Both the position numbers and the translations under genes were made by a program. 64,000 nt of DNA from Psilocybe azurescens (lineage: Eukaryota; Basidiomycota; Agaricomycetes; Agaricales; Agrocybaceae), in contig JAJIRX010000622.1 of the NCBI GenBank assembly GCA_023853785.1, forward strand, positions 558,001 through 622,000, in the 5' to 3' direction. How positions within the stretch are numbered: position 1 is the first letter of the stretch; each line of letters opens with the position of its first letter. The notes beneath the pieces were generated by a model, which was not told where the DNA came from, searched no databases, and saw only the letters and a program-made list of their open reading frames with translations. Of the stretch, positions 1 through 11,159 are shown piece after piece.

Positions 1-1
1 A

Positions 2-520
2 CAGTGTACGGCGATTTTTTGGGTTTTATTTCATGTTATATCACTCAATCTCAATTTATTTCATTCGAATGGGATTACGGCTTCCTATATACTAACTACT
101 GACACAAATAAAATGACTTACGAGGCTTGGTGGATGATGAGGGAGAGCGCGATTAACGATGGTGATGGTTCAGAAGAGAGTGGAAAGGCGTGAGAAAATG
201 GAAACCAATGGACTAAGTCGCGCTGAATCGAGGATCCTCGGGTAAGTAATAGCCGATTACCCGAGGATCCTCGATTCGGCGCGACTTCGTCCTCCGATTA
301 TTATTTTCGCACGCCTTTCCTCCCTCTTCTGAACGACCACCATCGTCTGCCGCCCTCTTCGCTCGCCACTTCCATGCAATAGTAACTAAAGTAATTTTAT
401 GAGTTGTTATAAGTAATAAGTCAGAAATAAGGAAATTTCGTCAATAAAAAAACGTAAGTAAAGAATAACAACTTGGAGTTAGTTTACTACTAGAGAAATA
501 TAGAACTTTGGCTATGACGG
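2..520 (+). repeat. Left terminal inverted repeat
   Basis: Matches 5506-6025 in inverse orientation from the outermost base to the pentamer GACGG, after which similarity stops. Differences are mostly small indels, such as an A-run of seven here against five in the partner. The window begins at or one base outside the element end. Confidence 0.9.
158..345. repeat. Large palindrome nested in the left TIR
   Basis: Two arms of roughly 90 bases face each other around a short loop near 252-257. The inner arms contain GAATCGAGGATCCTCGGGTAA and its complement; the outer arms contain the segment around TTCAGAAGAG and its complement near 330. The right TIR carries the same palindrome at about 5683-5869. 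The repeat could fold into a long hairpin in DNA or transcript. Confidence 0.85.
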
Positions 521-1054
521 GTCAGTTTCGCTCCTTACTAGGGCGCGCCATTGGGTCGAATAATCCTGAGCTTACATTAACTAGCCAGACCAACCTTGCA
601 CAGGCCTGGGATCACAAGCGGACTACACGCGGCGCTGGCATATGTCTTATGGTGACGCTAGATAATAGAATGGTGCCGCGAGAGGTGGCTACGCCCATAC
701 ACGCGGCGTTCAAAGGTATAACCTATATCTATCTAACACACTTTTCAAAGTGATGATTAGCCTTCTCTAGCCCGTGTCATACCAGTCTGAAGGACCACAA
801 AACTATAGGCCAAGAATCTGTTCAGTGAACGGCCGATGATCGTCACAAGAAATTCTGGGCTTAATCTACTAATCACCGCCCGAATACAGATAACTATAGA
901 CTAGACTACGATGCTACTCTTTTCTTATGCATTCTCAGTGTTCACAGGGTCTGGTTTAATAACAAATAGTGCCACTATATTAGTATTTCGCGAATTCATA
1001 TTGGACAGTACCATTCAGTAGAGACAGCGCTGAGCTGAGTGGAATGATATAATG

Positions 1055-1670
1055 TTAGTTTGAAACTAGGTCCAGAATTAAGACGGGGATCGTTATCCTA
1101 GCAGTATAAACATTCTCCATAATCTCCCAATGCTCGCCGCCAATCACTACAACATTCCCGACTTCGTCCCAGGTCCACGGCACAGTTGCAGCTGAATCAT
1201 AATGTCAGAAGTTGCTGATTGTTCGGCTAAATGACATACCGGTATACACGTTCCCAACGTAGGCGTCGCCTTCAACCCGGTTGAATATATATCCCCTGCG
1301 ATGAAGATGGTCCTGTCGAGACGAACTGCGCAAACAAAAGGTAAGAAGATTCCGATATGTCGAATAACATCGCACGTCCAGCCCACTTGCACATGCTCGG
1401 AGGGATGCCGGCGCAGGAGTCATTTTAAGAGCTCTACTAAACTTAAACACCCGAACAAAGAATTCAGGGAACGAACAGCTTACCTTTCGACATCGAGAAC
1501 GCAATCACAACGAGGGCGATAGAGTTTTGGATCATAGTTGAGGTAAAGATGAGGTTTTGTCGGGAAAAGGTGAGATCTAAGCAGCGAGAAATGGTGGTGA
1601 AGTCGTAGTCTTTGAGAGACTCGGATTATTCGCGTCTTCTCGTAGTTATGTGTGTGTTTTGCGTGCAACG
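1055..1670 (-). CDS. Hypothetical spliced gene A in the TIR element
   Basis: Three exons can be joined on the minus strand. The first (around 1668-1493) reads SESLKDYDFTTISRCLDL and ends at a clean GTAAGC donor. A middle exon reads on to VEGDAYVGNVYT and ends at GTATGT. The last, from the acceptor before 1190, reads VPWTWDEVGNVVVIGG and stops at 1055. The start codon is not resolved because the first exon is closed upstream by a stop, so at least one more exon is needed. I do not recognise the family. The same strand as genes B and C suggests a shared origin as element cargo. Confidence 0.4.
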
Positions 1671-1926
1671 AAATAAGCACCCATCGATAGGCATCACAAA
1701 CGCAAGTCCCTGTTGGTAAATTTGGGCTGTTGAGAATAGTTACAATAACAAAAAAATCACATTGAGAGATATACTGCAAGTTAAGATATACTTGTTACTA
1801 AGAAATACGGTGAGTAGTAGCTTCAAGATACTAATGTCATGTAAAGTACAGTGAGTGGGGACGTTATATACAAATGTGCAGGATAATCGTTGAAAGACGA
1901 GCACAGCTCAAGCGGCCTCCGTGCGC

Positions 1927-3586
1927 TCAAGGGCCGTCACGTTGTTCTTTGAGTGCTTTGCACGATGCTAATATGTTTGATTGACGATGGCGGTGGGTGG
2001 TTGGGAAGATTTGCCTATTATCGTCATTGCTTAAACTAATATTCCTTGTGAGAAGTGGGAACACTCACTTTGTCCACCAGGCGAGTAAATCTTGGGCACG
2101 TTTCTTTGCAGCTGGCCCAGGGAGAACCTCAAAGAAATCGATAATATAGTGATACAACCCCTGGTAGTCAAATCCACCATAATTCGGAGTCCATGAGGCG
2201 CAGTTTGCAAGTTGAAGTGGAGCTGGCAGTCACGGATAAGCATTGAGCAACATACGATACATGGACGCATACCTGTACAGCAGCATATGCGATAGATCGG
2301 GAGTAACCTTGGTCAGATGAAGCTTTGACGCTACATTCGCGGCGCACAGAGTTGCTGTTGGAAGAAGTCCTCTGTGACTTGGTTGGAGGCATGTTCTCAG
2401 CGTTGTTTTCCTCATCCAAAATATCTTTGACTGAGCTGGGCGATGTGAATATGACTTTATAGACCTGTTAAAACGCTGAGTAGAAAATACGGACTGAAAA
2501 GCAAGAGAAAATAAACCTACTTTGACGAGGAGAGTACTCTTCAAGTACCCAGATTCTAAGTTTTCCACGTCTGGGTTGTACTTTGCATAGAAACACCTCG
2601 AGTGGTAGCTGGAAAGCCAGTCAAACTTTTCATCAAATGCACGTAGCTTAGTACGAGTACTGTGAATGGAGATGAGGTCACATCATTGGGCTGAGTGGTT
2701 GACTACTCACACAAGATTGTTCCAATCAAACTCTGCAGGACATAAGAGTCGTCCTGTGGTGTCGTGCTCGATTCCCCTATTCTTGCGGCACTGGGCATCC
2801 AACAGAGGAGAGGGACAAGGGTTGGCTTTGTTCAACCAATCTGCGACATATCCACGAATCCGACTCAAGTCGTCACTACGGGCACCATTGGCACCATGCT
2901 GAAGCTAATGGTGATTCAGTAAGTGAATACGCCAATGTCCAAGACAATGCTACCCACCATCGCATAAAACGTGCTGAGCTCTTCAGGTTGTGCTTCGTCA
3001 ATTTTCTTCTGGAAGTTGGGGATGAGGTGGCAGAGTTCTCGGACGGCTGTGTGGCTACGTTCCCAGCTGGGAGCCATTCATACGTCAACCAAGCAAAAAA
3101 ATTAAAAAGAAAAAAAAAGTGAAAAGAACATACTCGCGCTTCAAATTCTCAACTTCATCTTCGTCGAGCTCATTAAGTTCTTTATTCAGATCTATGTCTT
3201 CGGGGTCGGCATCGTAAGCGCTATGCTTATCTGATTCGGACACCAAGTCTCTGAGCTCTCCGCAGACAAAGATCAATTTGCGTATACCGCGTCCAAGGCT
3301 GGTGGTGCTTGCGTTCCTGACGAGTGCCGTATTGTTGAGCCGGTAAGTAGATTTAAAGCTCAGTTAAATTTACTTACTCAGCCTTTCTTTTAGATGGATT
3401 GTTGGTATTTACACTTTCTTGGAGCGCGAGGAATTGTCGTCTCCAAATAGCGGCGCTAGTATCAGTGTCATCAGAATCAGGCGCACGAGTATCACCGGTA
3501 GGAGATGATGGGCGAGACTCGGTGGAAGGACCAGTATGTACAGGGAAACAGGCATGACCGTTAGAAGTAGGGGAATTAAACAACAA
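1927..3586 (-). CDS. DUF6698-type protein (mushroom-expanded family), probable frame break
   Basis: At least seven exons join into the pattern of a family common in Agaricomycete genomes, which I believe Pfam lists as DUF6698. In order they give an acidic N-terminus (3586-3378), KLIFVCGELRDLV, WERSHTAVRELCHLIPNFQK, HGANGARSDDLSRIRGYV, the block GRLLCPAEFDWNN, RAFDEKFDWLSSYHSRCFY, VYKVIFTSPSSVKD, then YGGFDYQGLYHYIIDFFEV and NRQIFP. Exon junctions use GTAAGT, GTATGT and GTGAGT donors. Between LHFNL and ANCASW (about 2210) the frame jumps by one base, so the copy may be inactive or the base call wrong. The family's function is unknown to me. It is the central cargo of the TIR element. Confidence 0.75.
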
Positions 3587-3677
3587 AGGGTATGATATTG
3601 CTCACTTTATATATGATATACCCTAACGTTCAATGTAAATTTGGTTTTGCCTTCAGTGCCAATGTCGGCAGTGTATA

Positions 3678-4230
3678 CTAGTCGGCTTCGACGTCACTGA
3701 TACAACAACGGCGGCCCCACTCGTATATGCACCTTGCAACGGTGGCGGGCCAAGGGTCAAGAGGAGGATTTTTATCAATGACGCCGTACGCAGCTCTAAC
3801 CAGAATTGGAGGTTCCTTGTCGCGTCTGGTTAGATCTGTTTGCTACTAGGCCTGTCAGTTATAGATTTTGGGAGACTAGTTAGTGCGTACTTACGGATCG
3901 TAAAGTCTTGCCCATACTTCCTGCCTCTCCTGGTCTTCGAGGTTTTGTTTTGAGCTTTCAGGAATAGCTCTAACGCTCAGGTCCTCATAGATTTTATAAC
4001 ATTCTACAATGTCGGAAATCTCTAAAGTGCCTTAATAGGCTGATAAGGGATCAAGTGACAAAATATCCTATGGTTACTACTTCGTCATACGTCTCCATGT
4101 AGCTGTATAATTACCATTTTGGACCAACAACAACCACCACATCCCGTATCATTGAAAGGGTCCTGCTGCTCTCCCTGGCATCGCACAACAGACTAGAAGA
4201 GATTTTCGTCATACTCCATTGCTGTGGAGA
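3678..4230 (-). CDS. Hypothetical spliced gene C in the TIR element
   Basis: Two coding exons are clear. One (about 4026-3896) reads ISDIVECYKIYEDLSVRAIP and ends at a GTAAGT donor. The second (to the stop at 3678) reads EPPILVRAAYGVIDKNPPLD and ends in YEWGRRCCISDVEAD. The acceptor between them is preceded by a pyrimidine-rich tract. A first exon near 4220-4110 is likely but its start is not settled: the best ATG runs into a TAG after eight codons. No domain is recognised. It is transcribed away from gene D, with about 50 bp between their likely starts. Confidence 0.5.
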
Positions 4231-4243
4231 CCTCCGCCGAACC

Positions 4244-4250
4244 TATAAAG
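4244..4250 (+). promoter_or_regulatory. TATA-like box before gene D
   Basis: TATAAAG lies 29 bases before the ATG at 4279, close to the spacing expected for a transcription start just upstream of the coding region. Confidence 0.4.
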
Positions 4251-4278
4251 AGTCAAGGTGGTGAGCGAACAACCCAAA

Positions 4279-5048
4279 ATGAGTCGCTCTAACACTCGCC
4301 GTATTCCCATTACGCTCCACTGCGACCAACCCGCCCAAACTCAAAGTGCTTCCGACGCACAATATTCCCTCACCGAATATTCGGGCTCGGACTTTCCACC
4401 TTGTAGAGTGGGGAATGACCCGCCCATTTTTGGCTCTCCTATTACCGCTGTATCGCCGTCCAGACCCCCCTCCTCAGGCAGCTGCAACTGCCATATCGAA
4501 CGAGACCTTCTCAATCACGGCGTCGTCGACAAGCAAATGCAGGACTTGGACAGTCTAATATCCTCAATACGGTTGTTGCAATCGGATCGGCACCAGATAC
4601 CAAGGTGGTTCTGCATATCCCTCACGCGTAGTCATACTGATGATGGGTGCAAATACCAGGGTGATCGTTCTCCTCAGAGAGAACCCTCGTTAAAGCGCCG
4701 AGAATCTACAGCCCAAGGCCCTGAGAATGAACCCCGGCGAAGAAACGGCGCGTTACTCTCCGCGACAATGACAATATAAGATGGTTGCAAGAAGAGGTCA
4801 CTGTTATTAAGGGCAGTCTTGCGGAAGTGGCTCAGGGGTCGAGGGAGGGTAGACAAAGCCATACTAGTACGTTGGCCAGGGTGGAACTCGATATCGGTGA
4901 TATCAAAGGGAGCATTGACGAGATGACTTCCGACATCGATGGTATTAAGGATAGTCTGGAGGATATGGCCTATGAGGCGAGGGAGGAAAGGAAAGAGATT
5001 AATGATCTGTTAGAAGAACTTCTCTTTGAAATCCGACAAAGGGAGTGA
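4279..5048 (+). CDS. Hypothetical coiled-coil protein, gene D of the TIR element
   Basis: The start region reads MSRSNTRRIPITLH and continues as a Ser/Pro-rich segment. The 3' part (about 4740-5048) is in another frame and begins with the basic stretch PAKKRRVTLRDN, which looks like a nuclear localisation signal. It is followed by repeated acidic heptad-like units (VELDIGDIKGSIDEM, DIDGIKDSLEDMAYE), then EEINDLL-type helix and a stop. The two parts need an intron whose borders I could not fix, because the 3' frame is closed by TGA at 4728. The helix repeats suggest oligomerisation. No known family is recognised. Confidence 0.45.
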
Positions 5049-5505
5049 ATTTGTACATACCAGTCCATGTAAAATAAATTCTTTTCTTAATCCACACCCA
5101 GTTGCAGCCTCAATTCTCCTTCGACACGCCAATGCAATTCCATAATCGAAGTAGCCAATAGATTGGCGCGGTATATATCAACAGCACACCGACACCCGCC
5201 CAAACGCCTGCAGAACCAACGAAGGAGGCTTAGATACGGAGGTAGCGGAGACAGCCTGTGAGCTCAAAAAGTAAGCAGCTCGTCCTCCTTACTACCCAAC
5301 GCGCACGTACTCTGATATATTCCACCATCCCTTCCCATCCTTCAATCCTTAATATTCCTCATTTTGTCTGGATCCGATTTGTATCTGAAGCTTATCAGTT
5401 ATAGGTTTAGAAACTTGTTGCTACGCACTTGGGCAAGATCCACCTATACTTTCTTCCCCTCTCGACCTCTGAGTATTGTTTCCAAGAATGGCGCTAACGG
5501 TTAGA

Positions 5506-6025
5506 CCGTCGTAGCCAAAGTTCTATATTTCTCTAGTAGTAAACTAACTCCAAGTTGTTATTCTTTACTTACGTTTTTATTGACGAAATTTCCTTATTTC
5601 TGACTTATTACTTATAACAACTCATAAAATTACTTTAGTTACTATTGCATGGAAGTGGCGAGCGAAGAGGGCGGCAGACGATGGTGGTCGTTCAGAAGAG
5701 GGAGGAAAGGCGTGCGAAAATAATAATCGAGGAGGAGCGAAGTCGCGCCGAATCGAGGATCCTCGGGTAATCGGCTATTACTTACCCGAGGATCCTCGAT
5801 TCAGCGCGACTTAGTCCATTGGTTTCCATTTTCTCACGCCTTTCCACTCTCTTCTGAACCATCACCATCGTTAATCGCGCTCTCCCTCATCATCCACCAA
5901 GCCTCGTAAGTCATTTTCTTTGTGTCAGTAGTTAGTATATAGGAAGCCGTAATCCCATTCGAATGAAATAAATTGAGATTGAGTGATATAACATGAAATA
6001 AAACCCAAAAAATCGCCGTACACTG
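5506..6025 (-). repeat. Right terminal inverted repeat
   Basis: Inverse copy of 2-520. It ends with CCGTACACTG at 6025 and is followed by TA at 6026-6027, the expected flank for a TA-inserting element. Confidence 0.9.
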
Positions 6026-6227
6026 TAGAGATGTACAGCTGGGTATCCGTGCTACTTTGCGAAGTACTGATACTATGGGTTGGCGTTGCACAGACGGTGT
6101 TTCTAACACACAGAAAATGAGTTTACTAACGAATTGCTCAGCCAGAAACGCCGTCAAGATACCATGAATCGCGTACGTTCTATTCCAGTCCAAACAACCT
6201 CGCTGATCCATTTGATTCCAGGAGATC

Positions 6228-8827
6228 CCTATCTCAGTTCGACGTTTACTTGACCTGGAGGCAGCGGTGGATGACGAGGGATTTGAGGGCGACGACGATG
6301 AGAAAGAGGAATCATTAGGTTCGTCCATGTATTGCTTTTGTTTTGTTTTTGTTTTTGTTTTTGTTTTTTACGTCCTTTACTACGCGTTAATGCGCATCCT
6401 CTTTTCTTCAGATAATTTCATTGACGACGAAGAACCATCGGCTGGTCAGTCTAGCTCCTCGGTCCCCCCATGGAGGAATTCCCTTCAAAATAACGGCGAG
6501 CGCCTTCAAGGAAGTTTTGAGCCGAATATACGACAGGTTGTCGCATCAGCCGAAAGGGCTTGCCAGCACTACAAATCATGACTTGATTAGTGGCTTGCCC
6601 TGTGCTCAAGACTTCCCACTTTGGCGCGTTAAGTGTCGCGTAAGTTTCCTGTTATCGTTTATTACCGAAGATATAAAATTCATTGGTCATAGATAGGGGT
6701 CGAGGAGTACAGCGATCTTGTTTTTATTGGAGAATGCCACCTCGATACATGAAATACGTTCGGCGTTTACACCTGGGACTTTACGGGGCTGGGTATATCT
6801 GGAATGCACCATGAATCGAGACCTCGTCTCCTTACTCGAAATTACCCCGGGAATCATTCAAACGCTGAGAAGGTATTCGATGGCAAAACATTCCATTCGA
6901 GGACTGGGTCGATACGTTGGAGATGAAGCCCGATGACACTGTCAGTGAAGAAGGCAGATGGGTACGAGTACGGAGGGGGCGTACAGAGGAGACGTTGGTG
7001 TTGTCGTCGCGGTAAAAGCCTGGGGAGTCGACATTCTCTTAGTTCCACGCCTAAAGCTGCCCACTCCGCCCCCTTCACCAAAAGGCCCTGAATTTTTGTT
7101 GACGAGCGAGCTTCAAACCCCCTTCCCTCCCTAAACAGCAATTATTCGATCCTAAATCCTACCAGGATATCTATGGCGTCAATCCCAAGCGACAACGAGA
7201 CGGTATTTACACTGCTGCTGGACTCACTTTCGAACATGGCCTTGTCCGCAAGGAATTCGACTGTCATTCTATTTCATCTGCCACAAACATTCCTCTCGAT
7301 CTTTTATTTCTATTTCTAGGCACCAAGCACCCCGTTTTCCTTAACACTCAAATTCCTCGCCCACAAGAATGGGATTTTGAAACAGGCGACGAGATCGTTG
7401 TCCGCTCCACTGAAAAACGGGGTGTCGTAGTGGTTGCAGAAGTAGACTATGTCGAAGTTGCGCTGTCCGACCTTGAAAACTTTACTATGCGCGTTACCTG
7501 GCAAGATATATATAAATATTTTGGTCTCGGAGACTTTGTTATGATTACGGGTGGCCCTTCTCGTGGAAAAACTGGATGGGTTGTCAACGTGGAAGAAGAA
7601 TTCGCCTCCATCATTGTCAAAACCATTGAGGGAGAAATTCTCGCTGCTGATCCCAGCGAAGCTCTTAATGTGCGTTGCAATGAAATATCATCTATCTCTA
7701 CTAACTTGATTACAGCGTCTAGAACATCACGTTAATTTGTTGAAAAAGATCAGCGAACCATTCATACATGCCTCGCACCCGCCGAGCTTGGAGGACCGCC
7801 CTCTCAAGGCAGATAGATCGCCATGGCTCGATCTAGGAGTTACCATAACTCATGGTCCTTGGAAGGGGTACTGCGGCACTGTCAAGAACGTCCTTCTTGG
7901 TCAACCGACACTTAGTGGGCAGAGAATAGAGGTTCAACTTTCGCATATTGCTAGTGCGCGGCCTTTCGCCCGAGAGCTGTTCGATTACGACGACATTATC
8001 GAAACTAGGTGAGCATACATTCTAATTCAGATGGTACTTTGTTTAAATATGAATTCAAGCACACGACTCAAACTGGTCGACTTTGACAAACCGACCAACC
8101 GGGCCTTTTGCAAAACAAGCGCTACGAAGCCCAATCAATATGGCAGGCTTGAAGTTCTAGTGGCGCAACCCCATTACCTGATACGACCTCATCAACGCCC
8201 GCCTGGGACCCTTCTTCCCGCACCCCTATCGTTTCAATCTCGTCAACGCCTGCCTGGGACCCGTCGTCACCTAGCCTCGAATTTTCTCAAGCTTCAATTC
8301 CTCCACTTGCTAACACCAGCCAGCAAACGCATCCGCACCCCTTTTTGATAAACGTCTTCTTAATATTTCTCTTCAAGTGATTGTCAATGGGGAACTCACC
8401 AAAATCAACAGCTCACTGCTGGTCTTGTCGAGGTTGACGGAAAACTGAGTATCCGATATGAGGACCACCACCAGTCGAGATTCCTCGAGCCTGAATGGGT
8501 CTCCTTCAAAAACCCTTCACCTACACGTGATAATGGGCTACTTGTTGTGATCAAAGGCGAGCATTGCGGTAAATTTGTTCGACGAATTCACCACAAAAAG
8601 TACCCCGACACAATTACTGTGCTTCTAGCTGTTGTGAGGAAGGAAGGAGTAGCAGAGGTACTTACGCCGAACGTGTAGAGCTACATCCCGACTTTCTTTG
8701 TCTCAAGGGTGAAGAACCGAAAGAGAGGAAGGTTGGTAATGCACTAATGGAATCTCTACGTGAAGAGGCAAGGAAAAACGGTGAAATGAAACAATATGTT
8801 TTTTTAATAAATAATTTCGTATCTTGA
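6228..8827 (+). pseudogene. Spt5-like NGN/KOW protein gene with several frame breaks
   Basis: The pieces follow the layout of the Spt5-like proteins repeated in mushroom genomes. An acidic start LLDLEAAVDDEGFEG (from 6243) is followed after an intron by FIDDEEPSAGQSSSS. An NGN-like block comes next: DFPLWRVKCR (to 6639), FLLENATSIHEIRSAFTP and GWVYLECTMNRDLVSLLEIT. Three KOW-like segments follow: RGDVGVVVAVKAWGVDILLV (6990-7060), FVMITGGPSRGKTGWVVNV (7534-7590) and GVTITHGPWKGYCGTVKNVL (7833-7890). A low-complexity part has repeats of TPAWDPSS (about 8195-8275), and the end is near 8827. Frame jumps occur after RVRRG (G-run near 6977) and before QQLFDP (C-run near 7112), plus one near 6480. 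Spt5 is a transcription elongation factor; this copy is probably a non-essential relative. The TIR element ends 200 bp upstream and may have removed its promoter. Confidence 0.75.
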
Positions 8828-10554
8828 CATCGAGGACATAATGTATATATCAGTCACCTAGTAATATATTGTATATAGACCGACTGCCCGTACAGTAGTG
8901 TAAATAATGTATATGGCGGGCCTAATTCTACTGTTTTTGCTGCTTCGCCCCTGGGCCATCCCAGCAAGTTCATGACAGCGTCTCCTAGAGGGCACGGATT
9001 TGACACGCCTCTAGTCAATTAAAAGGTAAGTTCGTTTTCCTATAAAGTTCTCCTATTAACTGTACCACTAGGGCACAAAGTGTGCAATTCCAGCTCGTTC
9101 TTGTTTCAGACCTCGAGGGCGATCCCAAGTTCGCGTGTCTATTCACCCTCCACCGGCCTCCATTCTACTTGCTCGTTCGTCCCTTTCAAAGATATTAGGC
9201 TTTTTTAATGTCGACGGCGTTAGAATACGGCTGTGCGTGTATTTCTATACTCTATTTTGATGTTCTACGCTATTCCATCCTTTAGATGTGAGGCTCTCTG
9301 AGCCGATGTAGTCTCTGCCCTTCCTGGCCTTTAATAGAGCGCTTCGCGTTTTTCACATCTTCTATGTCCGTCGTGTTCTCGACTTTCAGCCCTTTCTTGA
9401 CCGACGCGCTCGTCTTTGAGCCATCATCCGACGCCGACATTTCGTCAAGTTTAAATATTGTTGCCGTGTGTGCCGCTGATGGAGTCACAGTGGCTGGCGT
9501 CTGCTGTGGAGCGCATCTCTATTTCCTGTGTTCCTCCTAATCTCTTTCAACTCACTTCGTCCTTCTAGTACCGTTGCCAACCCAACCTATGCCACCAAAA
9601 CTGCTGCCACCATCCACCATTTCGGCTCAAGTAACCAACAAGTGGAGCCCGAGTGCAGTCGCTTCTCAACCGCTTTGACAGGCCCCAATATCACATCATT
9701 TTGTTTTGTTTAGTGCGTGTGAAGGTGGAGGCGGCCCCACAAGCATGAAGATATATAAACACGACCTTCCTACTAACACCCCAACTAACTCTAGTCGCAA
9801 ACAACGACACCACTACCCACTCACCCAATTATTCCAACTTAACACCTTGCCCATACCTCAAGAACGTCCGGCTGATCATTATCGGACGCTTTCCCAGGTG
9901 AATTGCTCTAGGTAACTGCTCGGCTCATTCTTACCCACTGCTTTACTGATTGTATTTCGGAGATCAATAGAAGGCCCTGCGCCAGACAGACTTCATAATA
10001 GGTAGGTTTTATCCATATAATTTGTTATTGTATTCTGCTAATCCTAGGTGTCTCTGAAAGTGACCACCTAAACTCTGGCCAGGCGCCAATTTGTCAGTCC
10101 TTTTTCCTCGTTTTTATCTATTTTAATTTTATTTCTGTTGATAATTTAAAATGGCAGCCCAATTCTTTATTTTTGCTTCGAGTCTTCAGACCGAGCATTT
10201 ATACACAAGTGTAACGTTCACAGGTATGGCCATATTGAGAAATTTATGTTTATGTTTATTTATTTATTTTTGAAGCTTATGAGTAAGTTCTTCATATTTC
10301 TTATCTAGCTTTTACGTGTTACCTTATTCAAGTATTGGGTCGTTGACATTATCAATCAGTGGGGTGGGAAGAGATTCCGCAATGGGAGGGGTTACTGTTG
10401 GTTTTAGTACCTGTAGTTAATGTAGTCGTATATTTATCTGCTTGAAAATATACCCATTTGGCTTTCTTTTTGGAGTGAAACCCTGAATACCATGGTTAAT
10501 ATTCAGAACGGGTTCTGGTCTCAAATTGTAGCTGGTCAGGCTGACGACAACAGT
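8828..10554. other. Gene-poor stretch
   Basis: No reading frame here could be joined to a recognisable protein. A possible intron (GTAAGT near 9026, acceptor CACTAG near 9072) is flanked by short open stretches, and a 68-codon minus-strand frame lies at 9282-9488, but neither has support beyond being open. The segment after 10200 becomes AT-rich. Confidence 0.5.
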
Positions 10555-11090
10555 GTTCTGGCATTGGAATCTGTCAACTATATTGTATCCAGCTCACAGA
10601 AGGGTGCTTAGTTTGCAATCCATTGCAAGTCTCTGAGGATCTAAATTCTTGTAGACAATTGGTGACAGTAAGCTCTGGCATTGGAATTTCTTGGTCATAT
10701 TATATCTAGCTCACGAACAGTTGCCTGGCTTGCAATGTATCACAAGTATCCTAGAATTAGATACCTTGTTGATATTGATAATAATATCACAGCTGCCCTA
10801 TCGTCATGCATAGGGACAGTATCAATTCCATAATAAACTGTATCACTACGATAAACTCACAATATCACTTTTCAAATATTTTTTGGACCTAGCAATATCT
10901 TGCTATAAATTACATTGTGAATCAGCATATATTATGATGACAATTATAACGCAGATAACCATCTACTAATAACCCATATTATTATGACAAATTCATAATA
11001 TCAATTTTCAAATATTTTTTGGACCTAGCAATGTCTTTCTATAAATTGCATTGTGAGTCAGCCTATACTATGGTGACCGGATTATGGCAC
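10555..11090. repeat. Two imperfect tandem duplications in AT-rich DNA
   Basis: The segment around 10561-10660 (TCCAGCTCAC.. then TTGCAATCCATTGCAAG) recurs with changes at about 10675-10770. The segment 10857-10945 (TTTTCAAATATTTTTTGGAC, TAGCAATATCTT) recurs at 11003-11086. Both pairs are adjacent and in the same direction. No coding frame crosses them. Confidence 0.75.
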
Positions 11091-11159
11091 AGATGATCGT
11101 CTATAAGGGATTTCGGAGTTCATAATGTCTGATGTGATTCTTTCTGTTTTCCTGATGGA

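Larger units (their letters stand above)
2..6025. mobile_element. 6-kb element with ~520-bp terminal inverted repeats and cargo genes
   Basis: Positions 2-520 reappear as the reverse complement at 5506-6025 with only a few differences, so the two ends are long terminal inverted repeats (TIRs). The outer ends read CAGTGTACGG and CCGTACACTG. The right end is followed by TA, and the base before the left end is A, which fits a TA target duplication as made by pogo/Tc1-mariner elements; the left T lies outside the window. The interior has four spliced gene models (minus: 1055-1670, 1927-3586, 3678-4230; plus: 4279-5048). I see no DDE transposase, so the element is probably mobilised in trans or is a class whose enzyme I do not recognise. 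TIRs this long are unusual for pogo-like elements, so the superfamily is uncertain. Confidence 0.8.

Noticed and set aside
5834..6328. 164-codon minus-strand frame across the right TIR end
   Set aside because: Runs through TIR palindrome and over the element border into the Spt5-like gene; no domain.
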